DNA from: Planctomycetaceae bacterium
GTDB taxonomy: Bacteria > Planctomycetota > Planctomycetia > Planctomycetales > Planctomycetaceae
Direction of reading: 5' to 3'
Assembly (NCBI GenBank): GCA_024742875.1
Contig: JANSXP010000007.1
Coordinates: forward strand, 62,001-126,000
DNA: 64,000 bases
Both the position numbers and the translations under genes were made by a program. Below are positions 36,571 to 46,332 of the stretch, in pieces (the first letter of the stretch is position 1; every line of letters starts with the position of its first letter). Under the pieces are notes generated by a model. It did not search any database. It worked only from the letters and a program-made list of their open reading frames with translations, and was not told the DNA's origin.

Positions 36571-39312
36571 CTATTGCTGGGCGCCGCCCTGAGTTGCCTC
36601 ACGTTCGGCCTTTTCGATGTCGCCGGCCAGGGCAATAAACAGGCGGTCGGGGTCAATGTGCTTTCGCAAAGCCGCATTCACGTCATCAACGGTCAGCTGG
36701 CGAATCTGCTCTTCGAAGTCCTCGGCAAACTCCATCGTACGACCCACATAAGCCTGTGTGGCCAGTTGCCCGGCAAGCGTTCGGTCGGACGTGCGTCGCA
36801 GGGTTCGCTGTTCCAGCAGCCCTTTGGACTGAGTCTCCAGTTCTTCCTGCGTGATACCGTCTTTGAGCAGCAGGTCCAGCTCCTCACGAATGACCTCGCT
36901 GACACGATCCAGTTTGTCGGGCGCACAAATGGCCTGGATGACAAAGATGCCTCGTTCGTCCAGAGGCGAGGCCTGCAGCGATGAGGCCACGCCATAGGAG
37001 AGCCCCTCCTTTTGACGTACTCGGCGGCCCAGTCGCGATGCCAGTCCTCCGCCGAGAATGTAGTTGCCCATGGTGAGCGCGGCGTAATCCGGGTCGTCGT
37101 CTCGCAGAGCGAGCGTCATGCCAGCCATGTAATTGGCCTGCGCTTTGTCGGGCGTATTGATTTTGGTCAGAGTCCCCTTTTTGTTGGGGAAGTGCACGCT
37201 GGGCAGGCGTTCATAGCGAACGTCGGATGTCCAGTTTTCCAGGATGGCCATGACGGCCGGCTGTGTGCTCTGCATATCCACATCACCGACGATCGTCACC
37301 TCTCCCACGCCGCCCTGCAGAGCCGTTTCGTACAGCTCGCGAATGTCCTCAATCTTCAGGGCCTTCACACGTTCCACGTCTTCAGTCAGCCGGGTGACGT
37401 AGCGGGGATCATCGGATTCGTAGGGACTGATCTGCTCAATCACCGTGTTGCTGGCGATGGCCTGTGGGTCCGTCAGCCGCTGCTCGGCAGTGGCCAGCAT
37501 GGCCTGCCTGAGAAGATCCAGTTCTTCTTCCGGGAAGCTGGGTTCGCGGAAAATCTGCCGCACAATGTCCAGCACGGGAGCCAGATTTCCACGCTGTGTC
37601 TGCACGGACACGGTCACGCGGCCTGGGACTCCGGAAAGGCCGACCTGCGCACGGTACCTGTCAAATTCGTCTCTGATGTCCTGTCGGGTCAGGTTTTTTG
37701 TGCCCCGCATCATCATCGATGCCAGTGCCTCGGCCGCCATCGCTTTGCCCTTCAACTGTTCCAGGTTGCCGTAGCGAACCGAAAGCCGCAGGTTGACGTT
37801 TTCGCCCAGCGTCTTTTTGGGCAGCACGGTGGCTTTGAACTGACCCTCATTGAAGGCCGCACGCATCACACGATCTTCGATGGCCAGTGGTGCCGGATCA
37901 AACTCTTCACCCTGAGCAATCTGTTCACGGCCCTGATAGTCGCCGATCATCGAGTCCAGATCGGGTGTGGCGGGAATGGCAATGCGTTCTGCGTTTTCGG
38001 TCGGCTCAAACATCCCCGCTGTGCGATTGTTGCGTGTCAGGAACTGTCCGGCCACACGATTGACGTCGGCGGCCGTGACGCTTTCCAGACGGTCGCGATA
38101 CAAAAAGAACAGCCGCCAGTCACCCTGAGCGGCCCAGTCGCTCAGTTCGATGGCCAGTCCCGTGGTGTTGCGGACCGTTTGATCGCGCTGACGCAGCAGT
38201 TGCTGTCGGGCCCGCTCCACTTCCTGCTCGGTAAATTCGGGCGCCGATTCCACCGCGTCAATCATGCCCGTCAGCAGGTCAGTGGCTTCAATTCCCTGAG
38301 CGGCGTTGCCCAGCATGAACATGATACCCGGGTCATGCAGAGCGAACGTCATCCCAAACACACTGGCCGCCTGACGTTTCTTTACGAGGGAATCGTAGAG
38401 TCGTCCGGAAGGCTGCGATGTGAGGATGGTGGCCAGCACATCGATCGCCGGAAAATCGGGATGGCCGCCGGCAGGAATGTGATACAGCAGGCCGGCGACA
38501 GGCACTTCCCCCACACGTCGCAGGGTCACCAGGCGATCGCCATCCTGAGCGGGCTCCTCGGTGTAGGTCTGATCCAGCTCTCGCTCCGGTTTGGGGATGA
38601 CGCCGAAGTACTGCGTGGCCAGTGCGAGCGCTTTGTCGGTGTCAAACTTGCCCGCCACAATCAGCATGGCGTTGTCCGGCTGATAAAAGCGTTTGTAAAA
38701 CGATCTGAGTTTGGCGACCGGCACGCGTTCAATGTCCGCCCGGTTGCCAATTGTCGTCTTGCCGTAATTGTGCCACTGATAGGCAGAACTCATCATCTTC
38801 TGCATCAGCACGCGCTGCACATTGTTTTCTGTCCCCTCAAACTCGTTGCGGACGACCGTCATTTCCGACGCCAGGTCTTCCGCTTTGATATAGCTGTTGA
38901 TCATGCGGTCCGCTTCCATGCGAATCGCAAACTCCAGGTTGTCATCGCTGGCGGACAGAGTCTCGTAGTAATTGGTCCGATCGAGCCACGTGGTGCCGTT
39001 GAACTGAGCGCCCCGTTTTTTCAGCAGCTCCATGATGTCTTCATGGTCGGGCGTGCCCTTGAAGACCATGTGTTCCAGCAAATGGGCCATACCCGCTTCG
39101 CCGTAGCCCTCGTGCCGGGAGCCGACGAAGACTGTGAGATTGACGGTCACCGAGGGACGCGACACATCCGGGTACAGCAGAATCCGCAGACCGTTGGGAA
39201 GTGAGTATTCGGTGATTCCTTCGACGGAACGGATCTTCTTCGGCATAGTGTCTTCCGACAGGGCACAGGGGCAGCTGCAGATCAGCAGCAGCAGGCTCAG
39301 AGTTCGACGCAT
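36571..39312 (-). CDS. Secreted M16-family zinc metallopeptidase (pitrilysin-like)
   Basis: A 913-residue protein with a signal peptide (RRTLSLLLLICSCPCALS). The inverted zinc motif HLLEH (His77, Glu80, His81) is followed by Glu157 in VVRNEFEG, exactly 76 residues after His81, as in the family, so the first half is an active peptidase. The second half, from about residue 480, repeats the M16 fold without the motif. It carries the R-Y pair region near LASRLGRRVRQKEGLSYGV, which is typical of the partner domain. The likely substrates are peptides in the periplasm. It probably forms an operon with the prolyl oligopeptidase gene downstream. Confidence 0.95.
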   Translation of the reverse strand: MRRTLSLLLLICSCPCALSEDTMPKKIRSVEGITEYSLPNGLRILLYPDVSRPSVTVNLTVFVGSRHEGYGEAGMAHLLEHMVFKGTPDHEDIMELLKKRGAQFNGTTWLDRTNYYETLSASDDNLEFAIRMEADRMINSYIKAEDLASEMTVVRNEFEGTENNVQRVLMQKMMSSAYQWHNYGKTTIGNRADIERVPVAKLRSFYKRFYQPDNAMLIVAGKFDTDKALALATQYFGVIPKPERELDQTYTEEPAQDGDRLVTLRRVGEVPVAGLLYHIPAGGHPDFPAIDVLATILTSQPSGRLYDSLVKKRQAASVFGMTFALHDPGIMFMLGNAAQGIEATDLLTGMIDAVESAPEFTEQEVERARQQLLRQRDQTVRNTTGLAIELSDWAAQGDWRLFFLYRDRLESVTAADVNRVAGQFLTRNNRTAGMFEPTENAERIAIPATPDLDSMIGDYQGREQIAQGEEFDPAPLAIEDRVMRAAFNEGQFKATVLPKKTLGENVNLRLSVRYGNLEQLKGKAMAAEALASMMMRGTKNLTRQDIRDEFDRYRAQVGLSGVPGRVTVSVQTQRGNLAPVLDIVRQIFREPSFPEEELDLLRQAMLATAEQRLTDPQAIASNTVIEQISPYESDDPRYVTRLTEDVERVKALKIEDIRELYETALQGGVGEVTIVGDVDMQSTQPAVMAILENWTSDVRYERLPSVHFPNKKGTLTKINTPDKAQANYMAGMTLALRDDDPDYAALTMGNYILGGGLASRLGRRVRQKEGLSYGVASSLQASPLDERGIFVIQAICAPDKLDRVSEVIREELDLLLKDGITQEELETQSKGLLEQRTLRRTSDRTLAGQLATQAYVGRTMEFAEDFEEQIRQLTVDDVNAALRKHIDPDRLFIALAGDIEKAEREATQGGAQQ

Positions 39313-39472
39313 AGCGTAGTTCTTTCAGTACAGGTGCAGCGACAGAAAGGCGTCAGGCAGCCGGCAGTCTACCACTCCGGAAAGAGGATCAAAGCGCCGC
39401 GACCACCCCGAACGGGTGGTTGGCTGAATCGAATCACGTTCGGTCCTTTGCACGGCCGTATTCCGCCGTGTG

Positions 39473-39970
39473 CTACCTCAGAAACGTGCAGCCCAGTTGC
39501 CGCCGCAGCAGCCCGATTTGGCCTGTATGCAGCATTTCATGTTTGGCACTGAAGCGCAGCGATCCGGCTTTGGTATCAAACATGGGGTGCGGGCTGTCCA
39601 CGGCCGTCTTTAGCAATTCGTCCGTCCATTCAACGCGGCTGTCGATCACACACTGATGAATGCGATCAAATGTGCGGCGGATTTCCACAGGGGTCGGATA
39701 GTCGTGTTCACTGGGGGATGGCTCCGACCCCTTGCCGAACAGGCGATGGTATTCGTCTAAGTCAAAGAAATGATCTTCGTCACGCACCCCGCGAATTCGC
39801 TTCAGACACAGGGCATACTGGGCGATGGCTATGTGGCCCACCTGCCACGCCACATGGTTGACGTCCGGTGTGGGCTGACGAAACCACAGAGACTCATCCA
39901 CGTGGCTCAGCATGTCGTTGGTGTAAGCGCGGACCTGCTGCAGGTCCTCCAGAATGATTTCGGCAAGCAT
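39473..39970 (-). CDS. DinB-superfamily (YfiT-like) four-helix-bundle protein
   Basis: A 165-residue protein from the ATG at 39968-39970, with AGGAG six bases upstream. The DinB/YfiT four-helix bundle binds a metal through three His. Candidates are the His in DVNHVAWQVGHIAIAQ (first and second) and those in SAKHEMLHTGQIGLLRR near the C-terminus. Relatives include thiol-dependent transferases and many proteins of unknown function. No signal peptide is seen. This is unrelated to DNA polymerase IV, which shares the name DinB. Confidence 0.85.
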   Translation of the reverse strand: MLAEIILEDLQQVRAYTNDMLSHVDESLWFRQPTPDVNHVAWQVGHIAIAQYALCLKRIRGVRDEDHFFDLDEYHRLFGKGSEPSPSEHDYPTPVEIRRTFDRIHQCVIDSRVEWTDELLKTAVDSPHPMFDTKAGSLRFSAKHEMLHTGQIGLLRRQLGCTFLR

Positions 39971-40361
39971 ACGGTCTCCTGAAATGAGCACTGCAGATTC
40001 TGGCGGCTGTCGGCTGGGGCGGCCAGTCATACGGATGTGGTGACGGACGGCCGGTGAAAATCTGCCCCGGCCGCTTTCTGGATTGGGCCACACGCACGGC
40101 CGATCTGGCCGATGAGCAGCCTCTGGCGTGTTTGTTCGTGCAAAACCAGGGAGACGCCAAATCGCCGTGTCGGCTACACTGATGGGCGGGCGATCTGAGA
40201 CGCCATCCTGTCCCGGATCGCCGCCTGTCACAATTTGTGAGTTTTGCCACCAAACGCGACTGGCAGCGGTTTTGTTTCGCATGCGGGCGCGACGGAACGT
40301 AGTCAGATTCAGCCGTGCTGTGCGGCGGGCAGCGGGATTCAGCGTAGAGCGGGAGTCATTC
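39971..40361. other. Divergent intergenic region, DinB-superfamily and FG-GAP lipoprotein genes
   Basis: A 391-bp gap. GGGAG at 40351-40355 is the Shine-Dalgarno of the lipoprotein gene. The in-frame extension upstream of the ATG at 40362 lacks a signal peptide or family match. Nothing else was recognised. Confidence 0.4.
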
Positions 40362-43300
40362 ATGAAATTTCACCGGAGGCTGGCACTGGGCATGGTGCTG
40401 ATGGCATGTGTCGTCAGCGGCTGCCGCAACAAATCGGGCACGGAATCCGGCAGCGGCTCCGGCCAGATCACTCCCGAGGATGCCCCCGTCGTTCTGTCGG
40501 TGGAGGACCGTGAGGAGGCCATTCGACTCCGCAATGTGGGGCTGGCTCAGCTGGAAAACAAGGAATGGCTGCTGGCGGAAAAAACGCTTGCCCAGCTGGT
40601 GGCCAAAGCGCCCGCAAATCCTCAGGCGCTGCGAAACTATGCGATCTGCCGGGTGCTGATGGTCATTGACCGCACATCCCCCTTTCCTCCTACGGGCACC
40701 GCGGCAGAGGTGAACGCCTTTCAGCAGGCGTGCGCGGCCGCATCGGAGGCCGCCGCTGACTTTGCTGCTGCCGCCAGGTCCCCCTTCGATCGTGCGCTGG
40801 CTGATTTGTTCCGCGGCAAACTCCTGGTCCATATCAGTTCGCCCGCGCGACCCACGCTCGAAGAGGGACTTACGCTGCTCCGCAGCGCTGCGGCGGCCCA
40901 GCCGGATCGTGGCGATTTTCAGATGGCGGTGGCCGCCGCTATGGACAGCCAGAACGCCTATTCCGATCAGCAGAAGCCCGGCTACCGGCAGCTGCTGGAG
41001 GAGTTGCAGAAAACTTTTGAGCTGGCCCCCGACAATCTGTATGTGGTGATCAGTTTGCTGAAACGACAGGCACTGGGATTGAGCTCTCGGGATGAAGCGA
41101 CCAAAACGGCAGCACTGAAAATTACTGACACACTCCAGGCCGCACTTCCCATGGTGGCCACCTTCAATGAGTCGATCAAAAAATCGCAGCGTGTCGATCT
41201 GGCGCAGGTGATTACCGATGGTCTGGAGAAGTTTGACGCCGCGCGACCCACAACGCTGATCAGCCCCGGCATGATGACATTCAACCTGCTGGTTCCGGAG
41301 CTGGCCTGTCAGGTGGATCAGCGACGCATCAATCGCAATCTGCTGGAGTACGTCCAGTTCGATTTTGACGCCTCGTTCTATGAGGGGCTCTCGGATGACG
41401 ATCTGCCGGCGACTGTCCTGAAAGCGTTGACGCCCACCGACGGACTGCCACAGCTGGACGCCATTGATGCTGTGCAGGTGGAAGATCTCGATCTGGATGG
41501 CCGCAGCGATATTGTGGTGGCACGCAACGGGGGGATTGAAGTGTATTCCCGCGCAGAGGAATCATGGTCTCTGGTGATGACATCGCCGGAACAGTCAGTG
41601 TCACTTACCGGTTTTGTGCTCGCCGATATTGATCGAGACTTTGACGTCCAGGTGCCCAAGCTGGATGCTCCGTTTGTGCTGCGTGAGCGGGATCAGAAAC
41701 TGCCCAAAGATCCGGCCGGCCAGCCGCGCTGGTTTGACGCGGATCTGGATGTCATCGCGTGGGGACAGGACGGGCTGGTCATTATGCACAACGTGGCGGC
41801 TGAGGATGGCAGCCGCTCGCTTGTCATCTGCGAGCAGGACCCTGCCAGCCGCACCACCGGCCTCACCAGTGTGGCAGTGGCAGATATCGAATTCGACGGA
41901 GATCTGGACCTGATCCTGGGCACCACGACCGGCGTCCAGTTTCAGGAGAACCTTAACGGCACGCTGTTCTCGTCGCTGGATGTGGGTGGCAATCTGCCAG
42001 AGGATCCGGTTCGCTTTCTGCAGATTGGTGATTTCAATCGGGACTTCGCCATTGACGTGGGCGTCGTGCTGGAGGACGGGGATGTGGGCATACTGGAAAA
42101 CGCGCTGCAGGCGAGGTTTCGCTGGCTGTCGGCCCCTGACGAACTGGCCACACCGCTACAGCTGGTGATGTCGGCGTTTGGAACGGATGCGGCGTTTGAT
42201 CCGGGCTTTTCGCCTTTGGGAGTGTTGGGCGCTGACTTCGACAACGACACATTTGCTGATGTGCTGTGTTATACGGCCGACAAAGCTGTCGTGGGGCGCG
42301 GCAGCAGTCGTGCGTTTGATGGCACCGCATTTCCTGCTCTGGAGGGCGGACTGCGTGGCGCCGCCGTGTCGGACATCGATGAAGACGGCGATCTGGACAT
42401 CATCGCGCTGACGCCCGACGGCACACTGCAGTGGCTGAAGAATGAAGGGGGCAATGACAACAACTGGCTGGAGCTGGTGACGCGCGGTGTGCCGAAAGAT
42501 GACCAGTTTCCCGCCAACCGCATCAACATGCACGCTGTCGGTTCCACGGCCGAACTGCGAGCCGGTCAGTTGCTGCAGTCGCGGACGGTGCAGTCCCCCA
42601 GAATTCATTTCGGGCTCGGGCAGCGGGAGTCTGTGGACGCGATCCGAGTGATCTGGACGGACGGCGTGCCGCAGAATGCCGCGGTCCCGCAGGTTCTGCG
42701 CAAACGCATCGGGCTGCTGCATCCTCAGATTCTGAAAGGCTCCTGTCCTTACATCTACACGTGGAACGGTGAGGAGTTTGTCTTTTTCAGTGACTGCCTG
42801 TGGGCAGCGCCCATCGGTCTGGTTCAGGCGAGTGGCGAAATCGCGCCCACACGCGAGTGGGAAAACCTGCTGATCCCCGGTGAACTGCTGTCAGAAAAAC
42901 AGGGCCGCTATGAACTGCAGCTCACGGAAGAACTCTGGGAAGTGGCCTACTTTGATCAGGTGGAGCTGACCGCCATTGATCATCCGGCAGACGTCAGCAT
43001 CTTCACCAACGAGAAGGTGGGCCCCCCTTCGCTGGCCGAGCATCGGGTGCACACGGTTCGTGAGCCGAGACTGCCGAAATCGATTGTGGATTCTCGAGGG
43101 ACCGATCTGCTGCCGCAGCTGTCCGCACAGGATGGTGAGTACATGCAGGCCTTCCAGAGTCGCGTGCTGCAGGGGCTGACGGACGAATGGACGATGGAGT
43201 TTGATCTGGGTGATCTGCCACCTGAGGCCGATCGCACGATTCGCCTGTTTCTGCTGGGCTGGATCTTTCCCACCGATACCTCACTGAATCGGCACATCGA

Positions 43301-44075
43301 AACCAATCCCGATCTGGCGCCGCCTGCCCCGCCCACACTGGAAGTGCCGGATGGTCATGGCGGCTGGAAAATCGCACGACCGTTTATCGGATTCCCCAGC
43401 GGCAAGACCAAAGCCATGGTGGTTGACATTTCTGATGTGCTGACCGGTGACAACACGAGGTTCCGTCTGCGGTCCACGATGGAGCTGTATTTTGATCAGG
43501 CGTTCTTCACGGTGAACGAAGCTGAGGCAAATACGACCGTTCAGTCGTGTGAACCACTCGATGCGCATCTGCATTATCGCGGATTCAGCCAGCGTGTTTA
43601 CGCGGACAATGCTTTGTTTCGCAATGGTCATGCGCCCGAAGGATACGACTATCAGTCTGTGCGGACGCAGCCGCAATGGCCGGAAATTGGCGGACGATTT
43701 ACACGCTATGGCGACGTGTCACGCCTCACCGTCACGCACGATGATCAGATGGTGGTCATGGGGCCCGGCGATGAGCTTACGCTGCGGTTTGCCGTTCCGG
43801 AACAGCGAGTACCGGAAGGCTGGAAGCGTGATTTTGTGCTGCGAAATGTGGGTTATGACAAGGACGCGGATCTGAACACAATTTACGGTCAGACGTCGGA
43901 ACCATTCCCATTCCGTGCCATGACGCGGTATCCTTTTGGGGACGGTGAGCAGGCTCCGGACTCTGCCGACTATCAACAGTACCTGCAGCAGTGGCAGACG
44001 CGGCAGTACGACCCAGGCACACTGCGGCGGGCCCTGCGTCGGTCTCCACCGCAGTGGCACGGACCGTTGAATTGA
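40362..44075 (+). CDS. Giant lipoprotein with TPR-like, FG-GAP/VCBS and UnbV domains
   Basis: A 1237-residue protein. The ATG at 40362 has GGGAG six bases upstream and opens a lipoprotein signal with lipobox VVSGC (Cys21). Residues 45-330 are helical and TPR-like (EEAIRLRNVGLAQLENKEWL). FG-GAP/VCBS Ca2+ loops follow near residues 373 (DLDLDGRSDIVV), 508 (DIEFDGDLDLIL), 624 (DFDNDTFADVL) and 670 (DIDEDGDLDIIA), indicating a beta-propeller. An ASPIC/UnbV-like segment runs about 715-790 (STAELRAG; PRIHFGLGQ; IRVIWTDG). The last 440 residues include PYIYTWNGEEFVFFSDCLW and are not recognised. The likely role is an outer-membrane or periplasmic surface scaffold. Confidence 0.85.
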   Translation: MKFHRRLALGMVLMACVVSGCRNKSGTESGSGSGQITPEDAPVVLSVEDREEAIRLRNVGLAQLENKEWLLAEKTLAQLVAKAPANPQALRNYAICRVLMVIDRTSPFPPTGTAAEVNAFQQACAAASEAAADFAAAARSPFDRALADLFRGKLLVHISSPARPTLEEGLTLLRSAAAAQPDRGDFQMAVAAAMDSQNAYSDQQKPGYRQLLEELQKTFELAPDNLYVVISLLKRQALGLSSRDEATKTAALKITDTLQAALPMVATFNESIKKSQRVDLAQVITDGLEKFDAARPTTLISPGMMTFNLLVPELACQVDQRRINRNLLEYVQFDFDASFYEGLSDDDLPATVLKALTPTDGLPQLDAIDAVQVEDLDLDGRSDIVVARNGGIEVYSRAEESWSLVMTSPEQSVSLTGFVLADIDRDFDVQVPKLDAPFVLRERDQKLPKDPAGQPRWFDADLDVIAWGQDGLVIMHNVAAEDGSRSLVICEQDPASRTTGLTSVAVADIEFDGDLDLILGTTTGVQFQENLNGTLFSSLDVGGNLPEDPVRFLQIGDFNRDFAIDVGVVLEDGDVGILENALQARFRWLSAPDELATPLQLVMSAFGTDAAFDPGFSPLGVLGADFDNDTFADVLCYTADKAVVGRGSSRAFDGTAFPALEGGLRGAAVSDIDEDGDLDIIALTPDGTLQWLKNEGGNDNNWLELVTRGVPKDDQFPANRINMHAVGSTAELRAGQLLQSRTVQSPRIHFGLGQRESVDAIRVIWTDGVPQNAAVPQVLRKRIGLLHPQILKGSCPYIYTWNGEEFVFFSDCLWAAPIGLVQASGEIAPTREWENLLIPGELLSEKQGRYELQLTEELWEVAYFDQVELTAIDHPADVSIFTNEKVGPPSLAEHRVHTVREPRLPKSIVDSRGTDLLPQLSAQDGEYMQAFQSRVLQGLTDEWTMEFDLGDLPPEADRTIRLFLLGWIFPTDTSLNRHIETNPDLAPPAPPTLEVPDGHGGWKIARPFIGFPSGKTKAMVVDISDVLTGDNTRFRLRSTMELYFDQAFFTVNEAEANTTVQSCEPLDAHLHYRGFSQRVYADNALFRNGHAPEGYDYQSVRTQPQWPEIGGRFTRYGDVSRLTVTHDDQMVVMGPGDELTLRFAVPEQRVPEGWKRDFVLRNVGYDKDADLNTIYGQTSEPFPFRAMTRYPFGDGEQAPDSADYQQYLQQWQTRQYDPGTLRRALRRSPPQWHGPLN

Positions 44076-44214
44076 CAGTCCGCGCTGCCGCATTTTTCTG
44101 CCACCACGTTCTGTCCCGCCGAAAGCGTGCCCTGACTTCTGACAACCATCAGACGGCCTGTTGCGTCAGCCTGCTGGCCGGCCGTCCCACCAACCTTCAC
44201 ACTTGTCTCGCATC

Positions 44215-45063
44215 ATGAAACTGCTTCTGTTTTCCGTTTGTGCGTTTCTGCTGTCCCCTGTTGTCTTTGCTGATGAGTCCGCAGAGTTTCAGTACCCGCT
44301 GGCTGTCACGGCGACGGAGGATGGCATTGTTTACGTGGCGGATCGCACTCTGCCGGGGATCTGGAAAATCGAGGACGGGAAAAAGAGCGTCTTCTTTCAG
44401 GCGTCAAAAAAATTCCGTACGCCCCTGAACGCGGTCCGCTGCCTGGCGATCGACCATGAAGGTCGCCTTCTGGCCGGCGACTCGGCCACTCGTGACGTTT
44501 ATCGGTTTGACGAGGCGGGCCAGCCCCAGCCGCTCACCGATGGCTGGATCGGCATTCCCATGGCTTTGGCGGTGGCGGCCGACGGCACCATCTACACGGC
44601 CGACCTGGAACTGCATCGCATCTGGAAAATGCCGGCCGCTGGTGCCACGCAACCGGAGGAATTTGCCGTCATTAATTCACCGCGGGGGCTGACACTGGAT
44701 GGTGACGGCAATCTGGTGGTGCTGTCGACGTCCAGCAAAGACGGCCAGATCCAGAAAGTGGCGCCCGACGGCACCATCACACCGTTTGTAAAAGGTCACC
44801 CGTTTAATCTGCCACACAACGTTGTGATCGACGGCGAAGGGAGCCTGTTTGTGACCGACAACTACGCTCACTGTGTGTGGAAGGTTGCGGCCGATGGCAC
44901 CAAAACACAGTGGGTCACCGGAGAGCCGCTGGACCGTCCGGTTGGTCTGTGCCGCAGCGGTGACAACCTGCTGATCGCCGATCCTCACATCCGCACGATC
45001 TTCTCGCTGGCCCCGGACAAGACGCTGACGGTCTTCGCCAGTTCTCCGGGGGACGAGAAGTAG
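44215..45063 (+). CDS. Secreted NHL/SMP-30-like beta-propeller protein
   Basis: A 282-residue protein from the ATG at 44215, with a signal peptide (KLLLFSVCAFLLSPVVFA). The rest is a six-bladed propeller of NHL/gluconolactonase-like repeats: YPLAVTATEDGIVYVADR, CLAIDHEGRLLAGDS, MALAVAADGTIYTADLELHR, GLTLDGDGNLVVLST and NVVIDGEGSLFVTDNYAH. Metal-binding residues of SMP-30 lactonases were not clearly identified, so a binding role is as likely as catalysis. It lies 139 bp after the giant lipoprotein gene on the same strand and may share its transcript; a terminator follows. Confidence 0.85.
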   Translation: MKLLLFSVCAFLLSPVVFADESAEFQYPLAVTATEDGIVYVADRTLPGIWKIEDGKKSVFFQASKKFRTPLNAVRCLAIDHEGRLLAGDSATRDVYRFDEAGQPQPLTDGWIGIPMALAVAADGTIYTADLELHRIWKMPAAGATQPEEFAVINSPRGLTLDGDGNLVVLSTSSKDGQIQKVAPDGTITPFVKGHPFNLPHNVVIDGEGSLFVTDNYAHCVWKVAADGTKTQWVTGEPLDRPVGLCRSGDNLLIADPHIRTIFSLAPDKTLTVFASSPGDEK

Positions 45064-45110
45064 TCCGTCGCTGCATGCCGACGGCCGGAAGTCAGTCCCC
45101 CAATGCAAAG

Positions 45111-45141
45111 GTCCCGCGACAGATGGTCGCGGGACTTTTTT
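45111..45141 (+). terminator. Rho-independent terminator after the NHL-propeller gene
   Basis: A perfect 10-bp stem GTCCCGCGAC (45111-45120) with GTCGCGGGAC (45126-45135), a 5-base loop and a T6 tract at 45136-45141. It lies between two convergent genes. Confidence 0.92.
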
Positions 45142-45183
45142 CTTTTTTGCCGCTGCGCCGTGCACAATGGCCGCGTGGTGAAG

Positions 45184-46047
45184 TTATCGAAATGGGATGG
45201 AAGGCGGCTGCAGCGAGTCGGCTGGTGGCAGCAGCGAATCTGACGGCGGCAGAATGTCCGCTCGTCCTGGCGGAGCGTTTGTGCGCGGCGGCAGCGAATC
45301 CACCGGGGGCAGCGGCGCGTTTCCGAAAGTTCGGCTTCCCTGAGTCGCATTTCCCAGGGCCCCATTGCCGAGTGGTGTCTGCAGCGAGGCTCCCGGTGTG
45401 CCCAGAGTTCCCGGGGCCGCTCCCAGCGGCACGCCCCCTGGCAACTGTCCGGGGAGTGGCGGTGTTTCCAGAATGGGATCCACGCGGACTCCCACATCCT
45501 GCATCAGTCGCTGCAGAATATCGTCCGCCATTTCCACTTTGGTCATGATGCCCAGAGTGCCCACCTGTCGCCGGGGATGACGCGTCCAGCTGCGCAGATC
45601 ATCGCGGACATGCAGAAACAGATGACCGGCGCCGGCCAGCTGTGACTGCATGGCCGCCCGGTCGAGATTGTGGTTGGCTGCGTGAATGCCGCGCGCCAGC
45701 TGATACAGCTCATAGGCTTCGGCATAGGTCACCGCAAAGCCCGGGTTGTGGGCGTAGTTGTAATACAGATCCAGGCACAGTTCGTTCATCACGATCTCCA
45801 GACGGTGCGACAGATGGTCGACATGAGCGCAGCCGCCAAACGTGACATGTGGCAGTGGCTGATAGGCCCAGTGGGTCGTCGGAGGCACGACGATCGGCCG
45901 CCGAGCGATGTAAGGCGTCACGGGCACGCGGTGATAGCCGTAAGACGGGACACCGTAGCGAATGCTGCGGCACTGCGCGAAAGAGTCAGAGGAAGCCGAT
46001 GCTACAAGGCCGGCGAGTGTCAGCAGCAGGGAGCGTTGAATCGTCAT
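45184..46047 (-). CDS. Secreted protein of unknown function with Pro-rich C-terminus
   Basis: A 287-residue protein from the ATG at 46045-46047, with a signal peptide (TIQRSLLLTLAGLVASASS). After a Tyr/Pro-rich stretch comes an alpha-helical domain (about 75-190) with many His and Asp residues (FGGCAHVDHLSHRLEIVMNE; HAANHNLDRAAM; HLFLHVRDDLRSW). The last 100 residues are low-complexity Pro/Gly/Leu (LGAAPGTLGTPGAS; DSLPPRTNAPPG; ILPPSDSLLPPADSLQPP). No known family was recognised. The first Cys after the signal is not in a lipobox context. Confidence 0.75.
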   Translation of the reverse strand: MTIQRSLLLTLAGLVASASSDSFAQCRSIRYGVPSYGYHRVPVTPYIARRPIVVPPTTHWAYQPLPHVTFGGCAHVDHLSHRLEIVMNELCLDLYYNYAHNPGFAVTYAEAYELYQLARGIHAANHNLDRAAMQSQLAGAGHLFLHVRDDLRSWTRHPRRQVGTLGIMTKVEMADDILQRLMQDVGVRVDPILETPPLPGQLPGGVPLGAAPGTLGTPGASLQTPLGNGALGNATQGSRTFGNAPLPPVDSLPPRTNAPPGRADILPPSDSLLPPADSLQPPSIPFR

Positions 46048-46332
46048 GGTTCCGTTCCTGGACCTGGTTGTTGGGAAAGAACGTGACAATGCCGCTGCGG
46101 GTGCCTGGCATTGTGGTTCCTCGGAACAATCAGCCAGGGGCGTGCCAAACCTGCATAACCGTGAATTACGCCCGTTTTGCCGGCGATTGCGCTCTGGCCG
46201 CCATCGCAAAGCGGCGGTAAGCGCCGCTGATCGGACCCAAACGTGATCAGCCTGATGGCGCCACGATTCCCATCACGGATCGCCCCACACCTGCAGAAGC
46301 GTTCGAGCAGGCAGTTCGCAGGCGCCCCACTA

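Noticed and set aside
37012-39204. A 730-codon open frame opposite the M16 peptidase gene
   Set aside because: It has no family features and a His/Arg/Gly-rich composition. The opposite strand has the full HxxEH peptidase.
39473-39970. Possible confusion of this DinB-superfamily protein with DNA polymerase IV
   Set aside because: The small His-bearing four-helix protein shares only the name. The true polymerase IV gene is at 61402-62598.
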